DNA from: Flavobacterium sp.
GTDB lineage: Bacteria; Bacteroidota; Bacteroidia; Flavobacteriales; Flavobacteriaceae
Direction of reading: 5' to 3'
Length of the DNA stretch: 64,000 nucleotides
Assembly: GCF_004211145.1 (NCBI RefSeq)
Contig: NZ_SEBS01000006.1
Coordinates: forward strand, 1-64,000
This document shows positions 17,781 through 26,524 of this stretch, piece after piece; the first letter of the stretch is position 1, and every line of letters begins with the position of its first letter. The translations under genes and the position numbers were made by a program. The notes under the pieces are model-generated. The model had not been told where the DNA came from. It searched no databases and saw nothing but the letters and a program-made list of their open reading frames with translations.

Positions 17781-19094
17781 ATGGGCGTTTTTAAAATCGA
17801 AGGCGGCATCCGCTTAAAAGGAGACGTAACTCCACAAGGAGCGAAGAACGAAGCGTTGCAAATCCTTTGCGCGGTACTGCTCACTCCTGAAAAAGTAACC
17901 ATCAACAACATTCCCGACATCATCGACGTGAACAAACTCGTCACGTTGCTTGGAAATCTCGGCGTAAAAATCACGCACAACGGCAAAGGTTCGATCACGT
18001 TCCAGGCCGATGAGGTCAACGTCGGCTATCTCGAAACCGACGCGTTCCGCAAAGAAGGCGGATCGTTGCGTGGTTCGATCATGATCGTCGGGCCGCTTTT
18101 GGCGCGCTTCGGGAAAGGTTATATCCCGAAACCCGGCGGAGACAAGATCGGGCGTCGCCGATTGGACACGCACTTTGAAGGTTTCATCAACCTCGGAGCG
18201 AAATTCCGTTACAACCGCGAAGACCATTTTTACGGCGTAGAAAAGCCCGAAGAAGGTTTGAAAGGAGCCGATATGTTGCTCGACGAAGCGTCGGTAACCG
18301 GAACAGCGAACATCGTCATGGCGGCCGTTCTCGCGAAAGGAATCACGACGGTTTACAACGCGGCCTGCGAACCGTATCTGCAGCAATTGTGCAAGATGTT
18401 GAACTCGATGGGCGCAAAGATCACGGGCGTCGGTTCGAACTTGCTCACGATTGAAGGCGTCGAAGCTCTCGGCGGATGCGAGCACCGAATCCTGCCTGAC
18501 ATGGTCGAGATCGGTTCGTGGATCGGATTGGCCGCGATGACAAGATCTGAAATCACGATTAAAAACGTGAGTTGGGAAAATCTGGGCGTCATCCCATCGG
18601 TTTTCCGCAAACTCGGCATCACTTTGGAAAAACGCGGAGACGATATTTTTATCCCGACGCACGAATCATACGAAGTCAAAACCGACATCGACGGCTCGAT
18701 CTTAACGGTCGCCGATGCGCCTTGGCCAGGTTTTACGCCCGATTTGCTAAGCATCATCTTGGTAACAGCAACCCAGGCAAAAGGCGACGTCCTGATCCAC
18801 CAAAAAATGTTCGAGAGCCGTTTGTTTTTCGTGGACAAACTCATTGACATGGGCGCGAAAATCATTTTGTGCGATCCGCACCGCGCGGTCGTCATCGGAC
18901 ACGATTTCAAATCGACGCTGAAAGCCACGACGATGTCTTCGCCTGACATTCGCGCAGGGATTTCATTACTGATCGCCGCCCTTTCAGCAAAAGGAACGAG
19001 CGTGATCCAAAACATCGAGCAGATCGACCGCGGATATGAAAGCATTGACGATCGTTTGAGAGCGTTGGGTGCTAAGATTGAGAGGATCGAGTAA
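17781..19094 (+). CDS. murA: UDP-N-acetylglucosamine 1-carboxyvinyltransferase with Cys-to-Asp active site
   Basis: The 437-residue enzyme transfers enolpyruvate from PEP to UDP-GlcNAc, the first committed step of peptidoglycan synthesis. Both inside-out barrel halves are complete. Lys22 (GAKNEAL) is present. The catalytic loop, PGGCTIG in E. coli with Cys115, reads PGGDKIG here, placing Asp121 at the cysteine position (codon GAC). Asp at this site keeps MurA active and prevents alkylation by fosfomycin in mycobacterial and chlamydial enzymes. Intrinsic fosfomycin insensitivity of this enzyme is therefore predicted. The ATG follows an inverted phrase; a terminator follows the stop after about 100 nt. 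Confidence 0.95.
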   Translation: MGVFKIEGGIRLKGDVTPQGAKNEALQILCAVLLTPEKVTINNIPDIIDVNKLVTLLGNLGVKITHNGKGSITFQADEVNVGYLETDAFRKEGGSLRGSIMIVGPLLARFGKGYIPKPGGDKIGRRRLDTHFEGFINLGAKFRYNREDHFYGVEKPEEGLKGADMLLDEASVTGTANIVMAAVLAKGITTVYNAACEPYLQQLCKMLNSMGAKITGVGSNLLTIEGVEALGGCEHRILPDMVEIGSWIGLAAMTRSEITIKNVSWENLGVIPSVFRKLGITLEKRGDDIFIPTHESYEVKTDIDGSILTVADAPWPGFTPDLLSIILVTATQAKGDVLIHQKMFESRLFFVDKLIDMGAKIILCDPHRAVVIGHDFKSTLKATTMSSPDIRAGISLLIAALSAKGTSVIQNIEQIDRGYESIDDRLRALGAKIERIE

Positions 19095-19099
19095 AAGGT

Positions 19100-19180
19100 T
19101 AGACGAAAGACTAATGACGAAAGACTAAGGTCGAAAGTCGAAAGTGATGTCTAACGACGAAAGACTAATGACAAAGGACT
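19100..19180. repeat. GACGAAAGACTAAT phrases
   Basis: Near-copies of GACGAAAGACTAATGAC and TCGAAAGTCGAAAG fill the space between the murA stop and its terminator. No inverted partner is visible here. Confidence 0.55.
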
Positions 19181-19194
19181 ACAAATGAATAGAA

Positions 19195-19228
19195 AATCCG
19201 GAGGTTTTGGCTTCCGGATTTTTTTTTG
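19195..19228 (+). terminator. Intrinsic terminator after murA
   Basis: ATCCGGA (19196-19202) pairs with TCCGGAT (19213-19219), followed by a run of nine Ts. Confidence 0.9.
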
Positions 19229-19372
19229 GCAGCAATTCCCGCTGTCCGCTATTATCTTTTTAGGTCGCGGCGGTTTTTGTAAGCCAATCCGCAGGGCTTC
19301 CGTTGGTCGCCCGCGCATCGGCACAAAAACGAGCCGCGACCCCAAAAAGGATAACCGCTCCCATCGGGGCTG
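19228..19372 (-). repeat. Dispersed hairpin element, copy 2
   Basis: Read on the minus strand it starts AGCCCCGATGGGAGCGG and ends AGCGGACAGCGGGAATTGC. Arms GGTCGCGGC...TTTTTGT (about 19263-19280) and ACAAAAACGAGCCGCGACC (about 19322-19340) are complementary. The loop carries GGCTTCCGTTGGTCGCCCGC, nearly identical to the loop of copy 3. Confidence 0.8.
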
Positions 19373-19427
19373 CGGTTCGCGTCTTGGAGAACTTCCCGAT
19401 TTAATTCACATTCATCGCAAATGGAAA

Positions 19428-19850
19428 TCAGTTAGAAATCGGTTTCGTGTATTGGTAAATATTCCGGATTTCCAACGTGTTCAATTCACTCGCCAGATAT
19501 CGGTGATACTCGACTCCCAATTCCTTGAATCTGATCGTATCGAATTCGCGCTTTTCAACTTTCATCCAATTGGAATAAACGGTTGAGTCGACCCCGCGCA
19601 GAGCCGTGCCGGTCGCGCGGGCTGAAAGTTTATGGCAGGCGGCGCAGTAGTTGTTGAAAATTTGTCTGCCTTTCATCGCCGATTCGGATCTTACATGATT
19701 TTTCGGAATGTCGTACGGTGTTGGAATTCGGCAGACAGATTCGGTGGGAATGCTTTTGTCGTAGAGGATTTTTGCGAATATTGCCAGTGATAGGAATAGA
19801 AAACATCCGGAGAAGAAAATTACTTTACGCGATGATGTTTTAAATTCCAT
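19428..19850 (-). CDS. Membrane-anchored c-type cytochrome
   Basis: The 140-residue protein has one N-terminal membrane segment (about 9-28) and a short mono-haem domain. The haem motif is C69-A-A-C72-H73 in FNNYCAACHKL. The distal ligand could be Met in SNWMKVEK. The domain probably faces the periplasm, held by the uncleaved anchor. It is an electron carrier of unknown partner. It lies 24 bases after the ankyrin gene in the same orientation. Confidence 0.8.
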   Translation of the reverse strand: MEFKTSSRKVIFFSGCFLFLSLAIFAKILYDKSIPTESVCRIPTPYDIPKNHVRSESAMKGRQIFNNYCAACHKLSARATGTALRGVDSTVYSNWMKVEKREFDTIRFKELGVEYHRYLASELNTLEIRNIYQYTKPISN

Positions 19851-19874
19851 GTGAATTATTTGCGGTTTCGTTTG

Positions 19875-20303
19875 TCATCGCGCGCTATCCCGCAATTTCC
19901 GTATCAAAGTTTCGTCACCTATCGTTTCGGCAAATTTTATCGGGGAATTGCCCGCGTTGTTTACCGAATTTGGATCGGCATTAAATGACAAAAGCAGATC
20001 GACGAGTTCATATCGACCTTTCGAATTGAATACGGCGATCCACAATGGCGTGTTTCCGAATTTATTTTTATCGTCAACATGAATATTTCGCTCCAACAAT
20101 CGGGTTGCCAATTTCAGGTTATGATATTCGCAGGCGAGATGGAGAAGGTTGAAACCCTTTTGGAACTTTTTGTTTACATCGTTCAGCTTTTCGACCTCTG
20201 AAAAAAAAGTGTCGCTATGGATATCATTCGCAAACAAGCTGAGTTCATCGGTCTCGTTCAACCAAGAGCTTTTGTTTTTACTGAATAGATTGAGTAGTTT
20301 CAT
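19875..20303 (-). CDS. Ankyrin repeat protein
   Basis: The 142-residue protein has about three ankyrin units from residue 50 onward: GFNLLHLACEYHNLKLATRLL, FGNTPLWIAVFNSKGRYELVDLL with the ADPN turn, and AGNSPIKFAETIGDETLIRKL. The N-terminal part (NKSSWLNETDELSLFAND) is not part of the repeats. There is no signal peptide. Ankyrin repeats mediate protein contacts, but no partner can be named. Confidence 0.82.
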   Translation of the reverse strand: MKLLNLFSKNKSSWLNETDELSLFANDIHSDTFFSEVEKLNDVNKKFQKGFNLLHLACEYHNLKLATRLLERNIHVDDKNKFGNTPLWIAVFNSKGRYELVDLLLSFNADPNSVNNAGNSPIKFAETIGDETLIRKLRDSAR

Positions 20304-20343
20304 ACTACCGATTTATGTGAGGAACAGATCGGCAATGGCAACC

Positions 20344-20727
20344 TCAGATCTGCGTACTCACCGACCAATAATTTCCCGCGAAATCCAAAAACGAACCGCG
20401 CTTGTCAGGATCGCCGTTTTTGTTCTCGGGCTTTTCTATGGGTTGGCAGCCGTTGTCGATTGCTTTTTTGTAAACGGCGTCGACGTCCGAAACATAGACA
20501 TGCAGCATCGTCGCATCGGCAGGATAATCTTCGGTGGCGTCGGAAATCATGAGAACGGAGTCGTCGACGCGCACTTCCATGTGCATCACAGAACCGTCTT
20601 CGCGGTTGTATTTGCGCAGTTCCTCGGTATCGAAAATCGTTTTTAGAAGGTCGGCGAGACGTTGCGCGCCATCGACGATAAGGTACGGCGAAACGGAGTT
20701 GTAATTTTTGGGTTTGAAGTCGGGCAT
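20344..20727 (-). CDS. VOC family (glyoxalase/PhnB-like) protein
   Basis: The 127-residue protein starts at ATG 20727 (MPDFKPKNYNSVSPYLIV). A longer frame from 20745 would overlap the -7 box at 20743-20750, so the short start is chosen. It has the PhnB-like vicinal oxygen chelate pattern: SPYLIVDGAQRLADLLKTIF, MHMEVRVDDSVLMISDA, LHVYVSDVDAVYKKAIDNGC and a C-terminal SFLDFAGNYWSVSTQ. These proteins include dioxygenases, glyoxalases and resistance proteins; the substrate here is unknown. Confidence 0.8.
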   Translation of the reverse strand: MPDFKPKNYNSVSPYLIVDGAQRLADLLKTIFDTEELRKYNREDGSVMHMEVRVDDSVLMISDATEDYPADATMLHVYVSDVDAVYKKAIDNGCQPIEKPENKNGDPDKRGSFLDFAGNYWSVSTQI

Positions 20728-20742
20728 GATATCGGTTTTACC

Positions 20743-20773
20743 CAAAGATATTCAAAATGCAAATGTCAAGCAA
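20743..20773 (-). promoter_or_regulatory. Promoter of the VOC gene
   Basis: On the minus strand TTG (20773-20771) is followed after 20 nt by TATCTTTG (20750-20743). Start of transcription near 20737 gives a leader of about 10 nt to the ATG at 20727. Confidence 0.6.
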
Positions 20774-20787
20774 TCAGGAACGATCGG

Positions 20788-21360
20788 TTATTTGAGTTTG
20801 TCCAGTGTGATCTTAAAACCGTGCAGGTGTTTTGTCGTGTCGCCGACCTCGCCAAGATATCGGCTGCCGTCGTAAGCTTTTTTGAAGATCAATTCGGTTT
20901 TTGCATGTTTGGGAACCGAGTCTTTGAAATGCAGGAAAATCGTGTCGTTCGCCCGTGAATACGTGCCGAAACGCGTGTCGTTCGTGAGGAAAGAACCTGG
21001 GCCGTACTCGAACGTTTTGTCGGCGCGCATCAAAATCCAAACCGCCGTAACCGTATGTTCGCAATAGCCGGCAAAGACAGGCGGGCTTTTCATTTTTTCG
21101 ACGACATATTCAATCGGTTCGAATACCGCGAAAATGATTACGAACACTGCGGCGGCCGTCGGATAAATGAAACGCGCTTCCTTATGGAAAACCAATCGGA
21201 TTGCGCCGAACAATGCAAAACAACAAAGCAGGAAGCCAAAAAATACGGCCAGTAAGAAAATGAATACGGCCTCAAAACCGTCAATGAAAATCGCAAAATA
21301 TTTGCAACCGATGAGCAGGATCGAAAACGCAATTACGTATATCCAGGTTCGGCGCAGCAT
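20788..21360 (-). CDS. Hypothetical multi-pass membrane protein
   Basis: The 190-residue protein has about three membrane helices in its first 90 residues (WIYVIAFSILLIGCKYFAIF, VFIFLLAVFFGFLLCCFALF, FIYPTAAAVFVIIFAVFEP). A globular C-terminal part follows, with GPGSFLTNDTRFGTYSRANDTIFLHF, a beta-rich pattern. I recognise no family. It starts 4 bases after the stop of the 119-residue membrane-anchored protein, so the two probably form an operon. Confidence 0.65.
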   Translation of the reverse strand: MLRRTWIYVIAFSILLIGCKYFAIFIDGFEAVFIFLLAVFFGFLLCCFALFGAIRLVFHKEARFIYPTAAAVFVIIFAVFEPIEYVVEKMKSPPVFAGYCEHTVTAVWILMRADKTFEYGPGSFLTNDTRFGTYSRANDTIFLHFKDSVPKHAKTELIFKKAYDGSRYLGEVGDTTKHLHGFKITLDKLK

Positions 21361-21364
21361 GAAA

Positions 21365-21724
21365 TTACTTCAGGTCAGAATACAAGACTTTTTGGTCGAC
21401 TTCAATTAATTTTATCGCCTTCGTGTCGGTTCCCAATGGAGCGAGCAGCGTCCAACGGTCGGCGTAATGGATTGTTACTTTTTTCCCGACGATATGTTGC
21501 GTAAGGCTTTCAAGCGTGAATTGGTTTTCGAGTCCGCGGTTTATATAGTAGGAGATTTCGTGTTCCTCAAGTTTTACGATCGCGTCCTTAACGCCGCCTT
21601 CGCTCACCGAACTTACGATGCCTTCAACGACGACATTCTTTTTGCACGGCGCATTAAGTCGGCCAAACGCCAAAATTCCAAACACGACAAACGCGGGAAT
21701 AATAAAGTAAAGTGCTTTTTTCAT
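21365..21724 (-). CDS. Hypothetical membrane-anchored protein
   Basis: The 119-residue protein starts at ATG 21724 (MKKALYFIIPAFVVFGILAFG). A frame extending to 21991 runs into the repeat array and is rejected. One N-terminal membrane segment (4-21) is followed by a small beta-rich domain (VVVEGIVSSVSEGGVKDAIVKL, GKKVTIHYADRWTLLAPLGTDTKAI), possibly OB-like. A -7 box TACTTTTG (minus strand, 21759-21752) lies about 30 nt upstream. The function is unknown. Confidence 0.6.
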   Translation of the reverse strand: MKKALYFIIPAFVVFGILAFGRLNAPCKKNVVVEGIVSSVSEGGVKDAIVKLEEHEISYYINRGLENQFTLESLTQHIVGKKVTIHYADRWTLLAPLGTDTKAIKLIEVDQKVLYSDLK

Positions 21725-22788
21725 TTCGTGGTATTTAATGAATTGCAACGACAAAAGTAATCTGTTAGTATTAGTATTGCAGATTTTTCGATGAAAGTCA
21801 GAAATAGTCGATGAAGCGTTGGGAAAAATGGTAAAGTGTTGAAGGAAGTGCGCGAGTGCTGAGGTAAGTGTAAAGTGCGGAAGTGCTAAAGTGCTGAAGT
21901 GCTGATGTTCGTTCGTTTTAAGAATATTGACGTTTTCTTCTTCACATTCTAATTTGTCGGAAGTCAAAAATAAATAAACAGACAACAACAAATCAAACTT
22001 GATGTCTCCGTGTCTTCGTGCCTTCGTGTTAGCCAGCGCAGCGCCATCAAATCAACGAGAATCATTGTAATCCGCGTAAGTTCGACTAACCACCAATGTA
22101 GGTACTTGAGTGCTGAGTTGCTCAAGTTGGATTCGGGAATGTTGATATTTAAACCGCCGTAGATTGACACAACTGAAGTCAAAAAAAAATAAACGAACAA
22201 TTACAAATCAAACTTCGTGTCTCCGTGTCTTCGTGCCTTCGTGTCAGCCAGCGCAGCGCCATCAAATCAACGAGAATCATTGTATTCCGCGTAAGTTCGA
22301 CTAACCACCAATGTAGGTGCTTGAGTGCTGAGGTGCTGAAGTTGGATTCGGGAATGTTGACATTTAAACCGCCGTAGATTGACACAACTGAAGTCAAAAA
22401 AAATAAACAAACAATTACAAATCAAACTTCGTGTCTCCGTGCCTTCGTGCCTTCGTGTTAGCCAGCGCAGCGCCATCAAATTAAAGATCCGGAAATGCAT
22501 CGCCGAGAATCGTGTTGCCGTAAGGCCTAATAAACCCTAAAGTGCTAAAGTTCGTTTTAAGAATATTGACGTTTTCTTCTTCACATTCTAATTTGTCGGA
22601 AGTCAAAAAAAAAATAAACAAACAACAACAAATCAAACTTCGTGTCTCCGTGTCTTCGTGCCTTCGTGTCAGCCAGCGCAGCGCCATCAAATTAAAGATC
22701 CGGAAATGCATCGCCGATCAATTGAATATAAACAAACAGTTAAAAATAAAACTTCGTGTCTTCATATCAACCAGCGCAGCGCCATCAA
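21725..22788. repeat. Intergenic array of about 213-bp units with homology to a gene 3' end
   Basis: The block GTGTCTCCGTGTCTTCGTGC plus AGCCAGCGCAGCGCCATCAA recurs at about 22031, 22246, 22460, 22671 and, shortened, 22770 (periods 215, 214, 211 and 99). Between copies lie segments matching the 3' end of the lipocalin-like gene (ACGAGAATCATTGTA, CCGCGTAAGTTCGAC), GTGCTGAAG phrases, and a 60-bp block present at about 21911-21975 and again at 22550-22607. Minus-strand frames with MALRWLTRRHEDTE are translations of the repeat and are not called genes. Confidence 0.75.
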
Positions 22789-23196
22789 TCAACGATCCGG
22801 AAACGCATCAACGAGAATCATAGTATTGCGCGTAAGTTCCACAATTTCAAACGATTTTTTATCGACAAGAATAGGAATCGTCGTCGAAAGCCCGTTCCCT
22901 TTCCGGTCGATCTCGAATTTTCCAAGTCGGTTTTTCCAAGGTGTGTCGTTGCCGCCTTTGGCATTGTACGGTTTCATGACTTTTGAAACAGTTCCGTCAG
23001 CTTTGAACGCGATTTCAGTGCCGTCGAGTTTTATCGCTTTTGGAATTTTTCGCAAATATAACGTGTCGTTGGTCGGGCTGGATTTCGTAAGCGTCCAGGT
23101 TCCGACGAGCGCATTTCGCGTCAATACCGGATCGCGTTGGGCGTTTGCTGACAAAACGGTAAAGATGGCGACGGTTAGATAGAAGAATTGCTTCAT
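22789..23196 (-). CDS. Secreted lipocalin-like protein
   Basis: The 135-residue protein has a signal peptide (MKQFFYLTVAIFTVLSANAQ). Its short beta-barrel sequence opens with ALVGTWTLTKSSPTNDTLYLRK, the GTW pattern of lipocalin-like domains, and includes TEIAFKADGTVSKVM and WKNRLGKFEIDRKGNGLST. It is probably periplasmic or outer-membrane associated. The last 18 residues (VELTRNTMILVDAFPDR) are encoded by DNA that also occurs in the adjacent repeat array. The gene starts 16 bases after the stop of the DUF5686 gene, so they are probably co-transcribed. Confidence 0.65.
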   Translation of the reverse strand: MKQFFYLTVAIFTVLSANAQRDPVLTRNALVGTWTLTKSSPTNDTLYLRKIPKAIKLDGTEIAFKADGTVSKVMKPYNAKGGNDTPWKNRLGKFEIDRKGNGLSTTIPILVDKKSFEIVELTRNTMILVDAFPDR

Positions 23197-23211
23197 GATG
23201 TTACGATTTTG

Positions 23212-25683
23212 CTATTCGAGGATGTTCAGGAATTTGAGCCCAAAAATCACGCCATCGCCGATATAACCGTGTTGGTACGACCGGAAATAATCGATGCGCA
23301 TGAGTCGGAACTTCCCGATTCCCAAATTATCCATCCCGATTGAAAACTCGTGATACGGATTGCGGTCGGGCACACAAAGGTTGTGGTAACCCAGGACCAG
23401 CGTCGTTCGCAGTTTGTTCAGTAGCGGAATTTTGTTCATGATATAACCTTTGTCGTTGTGTTCGGCGTGGATTTCCAGATAACTGTCGTTCGTGCTCGCC
23501 GAATAATACGGAAGCAAATTGAACCCGTACAAATAGCGGTCGTTCTTGCCGATATGAGTTTGGTTTCCGATGAAGTGCTTGTAGTCGACGAACGAAATAT
23601 TCTCGGCATTGAAGAATTTCCCCGTTTTGATGATCGTCTCGAAACTACCTTTATTTCCGAGCGTTCGTTCATAGCGCAACATCGCATTAATGTGGTCAAA
23701 TTCGTATCGCTTTTCGCTGCCGCCGAAACCTTTTTCCCAACCCAAATTGATCGTCGGATACAAATCATTGCCGACGTTGAACTTTCCGTTAGGTCGCGTC
23801 CAATATTCCTGGGCGAACACGATGCGCGCGTTCAATGAAGTCTTGACCAGATTGTGTTTCTCGATCGCGGGCGTCACGTAGTCGAAAGGCGCGAGCGGAT
23901 TGTTCGACGTGTACGGATCTTCATTCGCAATGAGCACGTAATCGGTGTTGTTCCAAAGCGGTTTGCGCTCGGAATAATCGATCGCCGCCGTCATGAAAAT
24001 CCCGTTCACGACTTCCTGCGCATACGAGACGTTCGCGAAATTGCGCTCGTATAATTTCATGTAATTGTTCTTGAACAGCAACGTGCTGAACGTGTTTACG
24101 AACGCGCCGATCGGATTCGCGGGGTTGAACTGGGCCGCGGCGCTTCCGCCCGAAAGCCGGATCGTGGCCTTGTTCGTATTGTTGAATTGATGTCCGAAAT
24201 TCACCGTCGTACGGAATTTTTCCTCGGCCAAACCGTACGTGAAATTTATTCCCGCCGATGTGAACGTGCGTTTTTCCTCGCGGTTCTTGAGCCAATTGAA
24301 GCCCGTCTTGAACGTGTAACCCTGAACCGTGTTGAAACTGAAACCCTTGAGCAAGCCTTCGTAGTTGAGTTGCCATTCGCGGAACGAATTCTTTAACGTG
24401 TAACCCGTGAGCGGACTCATAATCCCGAATTTGTTCGACTTCGTATCGATCGAATCCATATAGGTTTTCGATTTCTTCTTGGTTTGCAGGATGTCTTTCT
24501 TGATGTAGTCGTTGGTTTCCTCGATCGACAACGGAACCGGTCGGATCTCGTTCCAGAACGCGTCGTCTTTTTTGTTCGCGCCTTCGGCAACGGTCAGGAC
24601 TTCCCGCGTGAACGTTTTCTTTTCGAATTTCTCTTCGAATACGAAGTTGTTGAATACATACGTGAATCGCCCGTCGATGTTGATGCCCAAAAGTCCGGCC
24701 TTCAAATCGAGCGTTTGTGACGTTTTCGCCCACAGGTTGTTCGTGCTGTTGAATGTAAAATTCTGTTTTATCGTGAGCAGGTTGATCGCCGGGTTCTGCA
24801 TGCTCGGTCCCGTTATCGCGATGTCGCATGCGTAGACCGCGAAACTGTCGTCGACGATGTAAATGTAACCTTCGACTACGGGTTCGTTCTTTCGTTTGGG
24901 CGTGACCTTGATCTTGTTGATCAGGCGATTTACGTCGTCCACGAATGTCGCCTCGAGCTTGAATTTATAGTATCCGAACGCCTCGTCTGAAATCGGGGAA
25001 ACGATATTAATGTACAACGGAAGATTGTTGTCGTAAATGTCAAAATTCGCCGACGCCGCGTTGTTGAAGCTGAAACCGTTGTCGTTGCCGCTGACTTTTG
25101 AGGCGACGATGACTTCCTTGAGTTTATCGGGTTTTTGGTACGTGACTTTCGAAACGGTTTCCGACAAATACAAAATGCCGCTTCGGGTCGAGTCGAGTAC
25201 TTCGTCGAACATGTCGAGTTTTTGTCCGAGAACGGCTTTGGGCGCGTCTTTTATTCGGAAAATCCCGCGTGAATAAAAGTCGGCGGTGTAGCGATTGGTC
25301 TTTTCGGAATTGGCTTTCTTATTTTTTATCGCCGCGCGGATGATGCGATCGGCGGGATTGTCTTTTGGGTTGATCACGACTTCCTGCAGATCGAAACTCT
25401 CTTCGGGCATGGAAACGTCCAATTGGTAAGGAAATGTCTCGATCGTGATTTCGCGTCTTTGGGTCTTGAACCCGAGGAACTGGAACAGGATCGTGTATTT
25501 TCCGGGTTGACGGATGTTCAGCTCGTATTTTCCCTGATCGTTCGAAGTCGTGCTGTTGTAGGTGTTTTCGACATAGATGTTAACGAGCGGCATCGTTACG
25601 CCTTTGTCGTCAGAGACTGTGCCGCGGATTTGTGAAAACATCGGAACGCTGGCAATCAGCAGCAACATGAAGAAGTGTTTCAT
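23212..25683 (-). CDS. DUF5686 / carboxypeptidase-regulatory-like outer-membrane protein
   Basis: The 823-residue protein starts at ATG 25683 (MKHFFMLLLIASVPMFSQ signal peptide). The longer frame begins inside a phrase repeat. A CarboxypepD_reg-like Ig domain follows (about 18-105: IRGTVSDDKGVTMPLVNIYVE, GKYELNI, YTILFQFLGFKTQRREI). The remainder is the DUF5686 family, with a conserved NPKDNPADRIIRAAIKNK block and a C-terminal beta-barrel-like half ending FGLKFLNILE. These large outer-membrane proteins are common in Bacteroidota; transport or assembly roles are not established. The gene precedes the lipocalin-like gene in a likely operon. Confidence 0.85.
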   Translation of the reverse strand: MKHFFMLLLIASVPMFSQIRGTVSDDKGVTMPLVNIYVENTYNSTTSNDQGKYELNIRQPGKYTILFQFLGFKTQRREITIETFPYQLDVSMPEESFDLQEVVINPKDNPADRIIRAAIKNKKANSEKTNRYTADFYSRGIFRIKDAPKAVLGQKLDMFDEVLDSTRSGILYLSETVSKVTYQKPDKLKEVIVASKVSGNDNGFSFNNAASANFDIYDNNLPLYINIVSPISDEAFGYYKFKLEATFVDDVNRLINKIKVTPKRKNEPVVEGYIYIVDDSFAVYACDIAITGPSMQNPAINLLTIKQNFTFNSTNNLWAKTSQTLDLKAGLLGINIDGRFTYVFNNFVFEEKFEKKTFTREVLTVAEGANKKDDAFWNEIRPVPLSIEETNDYIKKDILQTKKKSKTYMDSIDTKSNKFGIMSPLTGYTLKNSFREWQLNYEGLLKGFSFNTVQGYTFKTGFNWLKNREEKRTFTSAGINFTYGLAEEKFRTTVNFGHQFNNTNKATIRLSGGSAAAQFNPANPIGAFVNTFSTLLFKNNYMKLYERNFANVSYAQEVVNGIFMTAAIDYSERKPLWNNTDYVLIANEDPYTSNNPLAPFDYVTPAIEKHNLVKTSLNARIVFAQEYWTRPNGKFNVGNDLYPTINLGWEKGFGGSEKRYEFDHINAMLRYERTLGNKGSFETIIKTGKFFNAENISFVDYKHFIGNQTHIGKNDRYLYGFNLLPYYSASTNDSYLEIHAEHNDKGYIMNKIPLLNKLRTTLVLGYHNLCVPDRNPYHEFSIGMDNLGIGKFRLMRIDYFRSYQHGYIGDGVIFGLKFLNILE

Positions 25684-25764
25684 GAATTTAATTTGGAAAT
25701 TGGGTAATTTGAAAATTTGGAAATGTCGATGCTGCCGACGTTTCCGGTTTCGCAAAAATTGGAA

Positions 25765-26181
25765 TTATGACAAAAAAGCCGAAATCGCGAGGTCGTAACT
25801 TTTGAGTCCGAAGCCTAAAATCACGCCTTTTGCATTCGATGAAATATACGATTGGTGTCGGAATTCCTCTCGCGCAAACGTATTGGAGATATGCACTTCG
25901 ATCACGTCGGTCGAAACGGCTTTGACGGCGTCTCCGATCCCGATCGAAGTATGCGTATAAGCCGCCGCATTCAGCACAATTCCGTCATAACTAAAGCCTG
26001 TTTCCTGTATTTTCCCGATGATTTCGCCTTCGATGTTACTTTGGAAATACTCGAGTTCGACCGCGGGAAATTTTGATTTAAGCGTCTCGAAATAATCGCC
26101 GAACGTCTGGCTTCCGTAGATTTCGGGTTCGCGCTTTCCGAGCAGGTTGAGGTTCGGACCGTTTATGATGATGATCTTCAT
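25765..26181 (-). CDS. aroQ: Type II 3-dehydroquinate dehydratase
   Basis: The 138-residue dodecameric-type enzyme dehydrates 3-dehydroquinate to 3-dehydroshikimate in the shikimate pathway. Catalytic Arg17 and Tyr22 (GKREPEIYG), the NAAAYTHTSIGIGDAV loop and the catalytic His in VIEVHISN followed by REEFRHQSYIS are all present. In related genomes aroQ often neighbours xerD; here three outer-membrane barrel genes stand between them. The gap to the DUF5686 gene holds AATTTGAAAAT phrases. Confidence 0.95.
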   Translation of the reverse strand: MKIIIINGPNLNLLGKREPEIYGSQTFGDYFETLKSKFPAVELEYFQSNIEGEIIGKIQETGFSYDGIVLNAAAYTHTSIGIGDAVKAVSTDVIEVHISNTFAREEFRHQSYISSNAKGVILGFGLKSYDLAISAFLS

Positions 26182-26524
26182 GCTTGATTTTTAGTAAAAA
26201 TAGGGATTTCCGATGATTTTGGGATATTTCGAGTTTCGAGTTTAGGGTTTAGGGTTTCGAGTTTAGAGTTGGCATTCGGTATTATAAAAAAAATCGCGTT
26301 GAGAATTCGCGATGACGAGTGAAAGGCTAAATATTCAATTAAATAAATTAATGCACTACTAATGACGAGTCCAATCAAAAAGCTAAACTCGAAACAAAAA
26401 ACCTTTAAAACTAATAATACCGAGCCGAACGCTAAACGCTAAACCCGAAACAAAAAAGGGTCTAAAATTCAAGACGACGCATGTCAATCCCAAACTCTAA
26501 ACCCTAAACAAAATTATCGTGATC
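26182..26524. repeat. Inverted pair of GTTTAGGG phrases
   Basis: Arm 1 (26228-26271) holds near-copies of CGAGTTTAGGGTTTAG. Arm 2 (26490-26510) reads AAACTCTAAACCCTAAAC, with a further inverse copy at 26430-26452. The spacer carries three variants of an AATNNCGAGTC motif (26311-26321, 26361-26372, 26416-26426). No coding sequence is visible. Confidence 0.65.

Noticed and set aside
21964..22711. Several minus-strand frames containing MALRWLTRRHEDTE
   Set aside because: They are translations of the noncoding repeat block, start at arbitrary points, and lack a consistent end or domain.
26178..26378. 66-codon minus-strand gene upstream of aroQ
   Set aside because: It lies within the GTTTAGGG phrase region; its sequence (ANSKLETLNPKLETRN) is the phrase translated.
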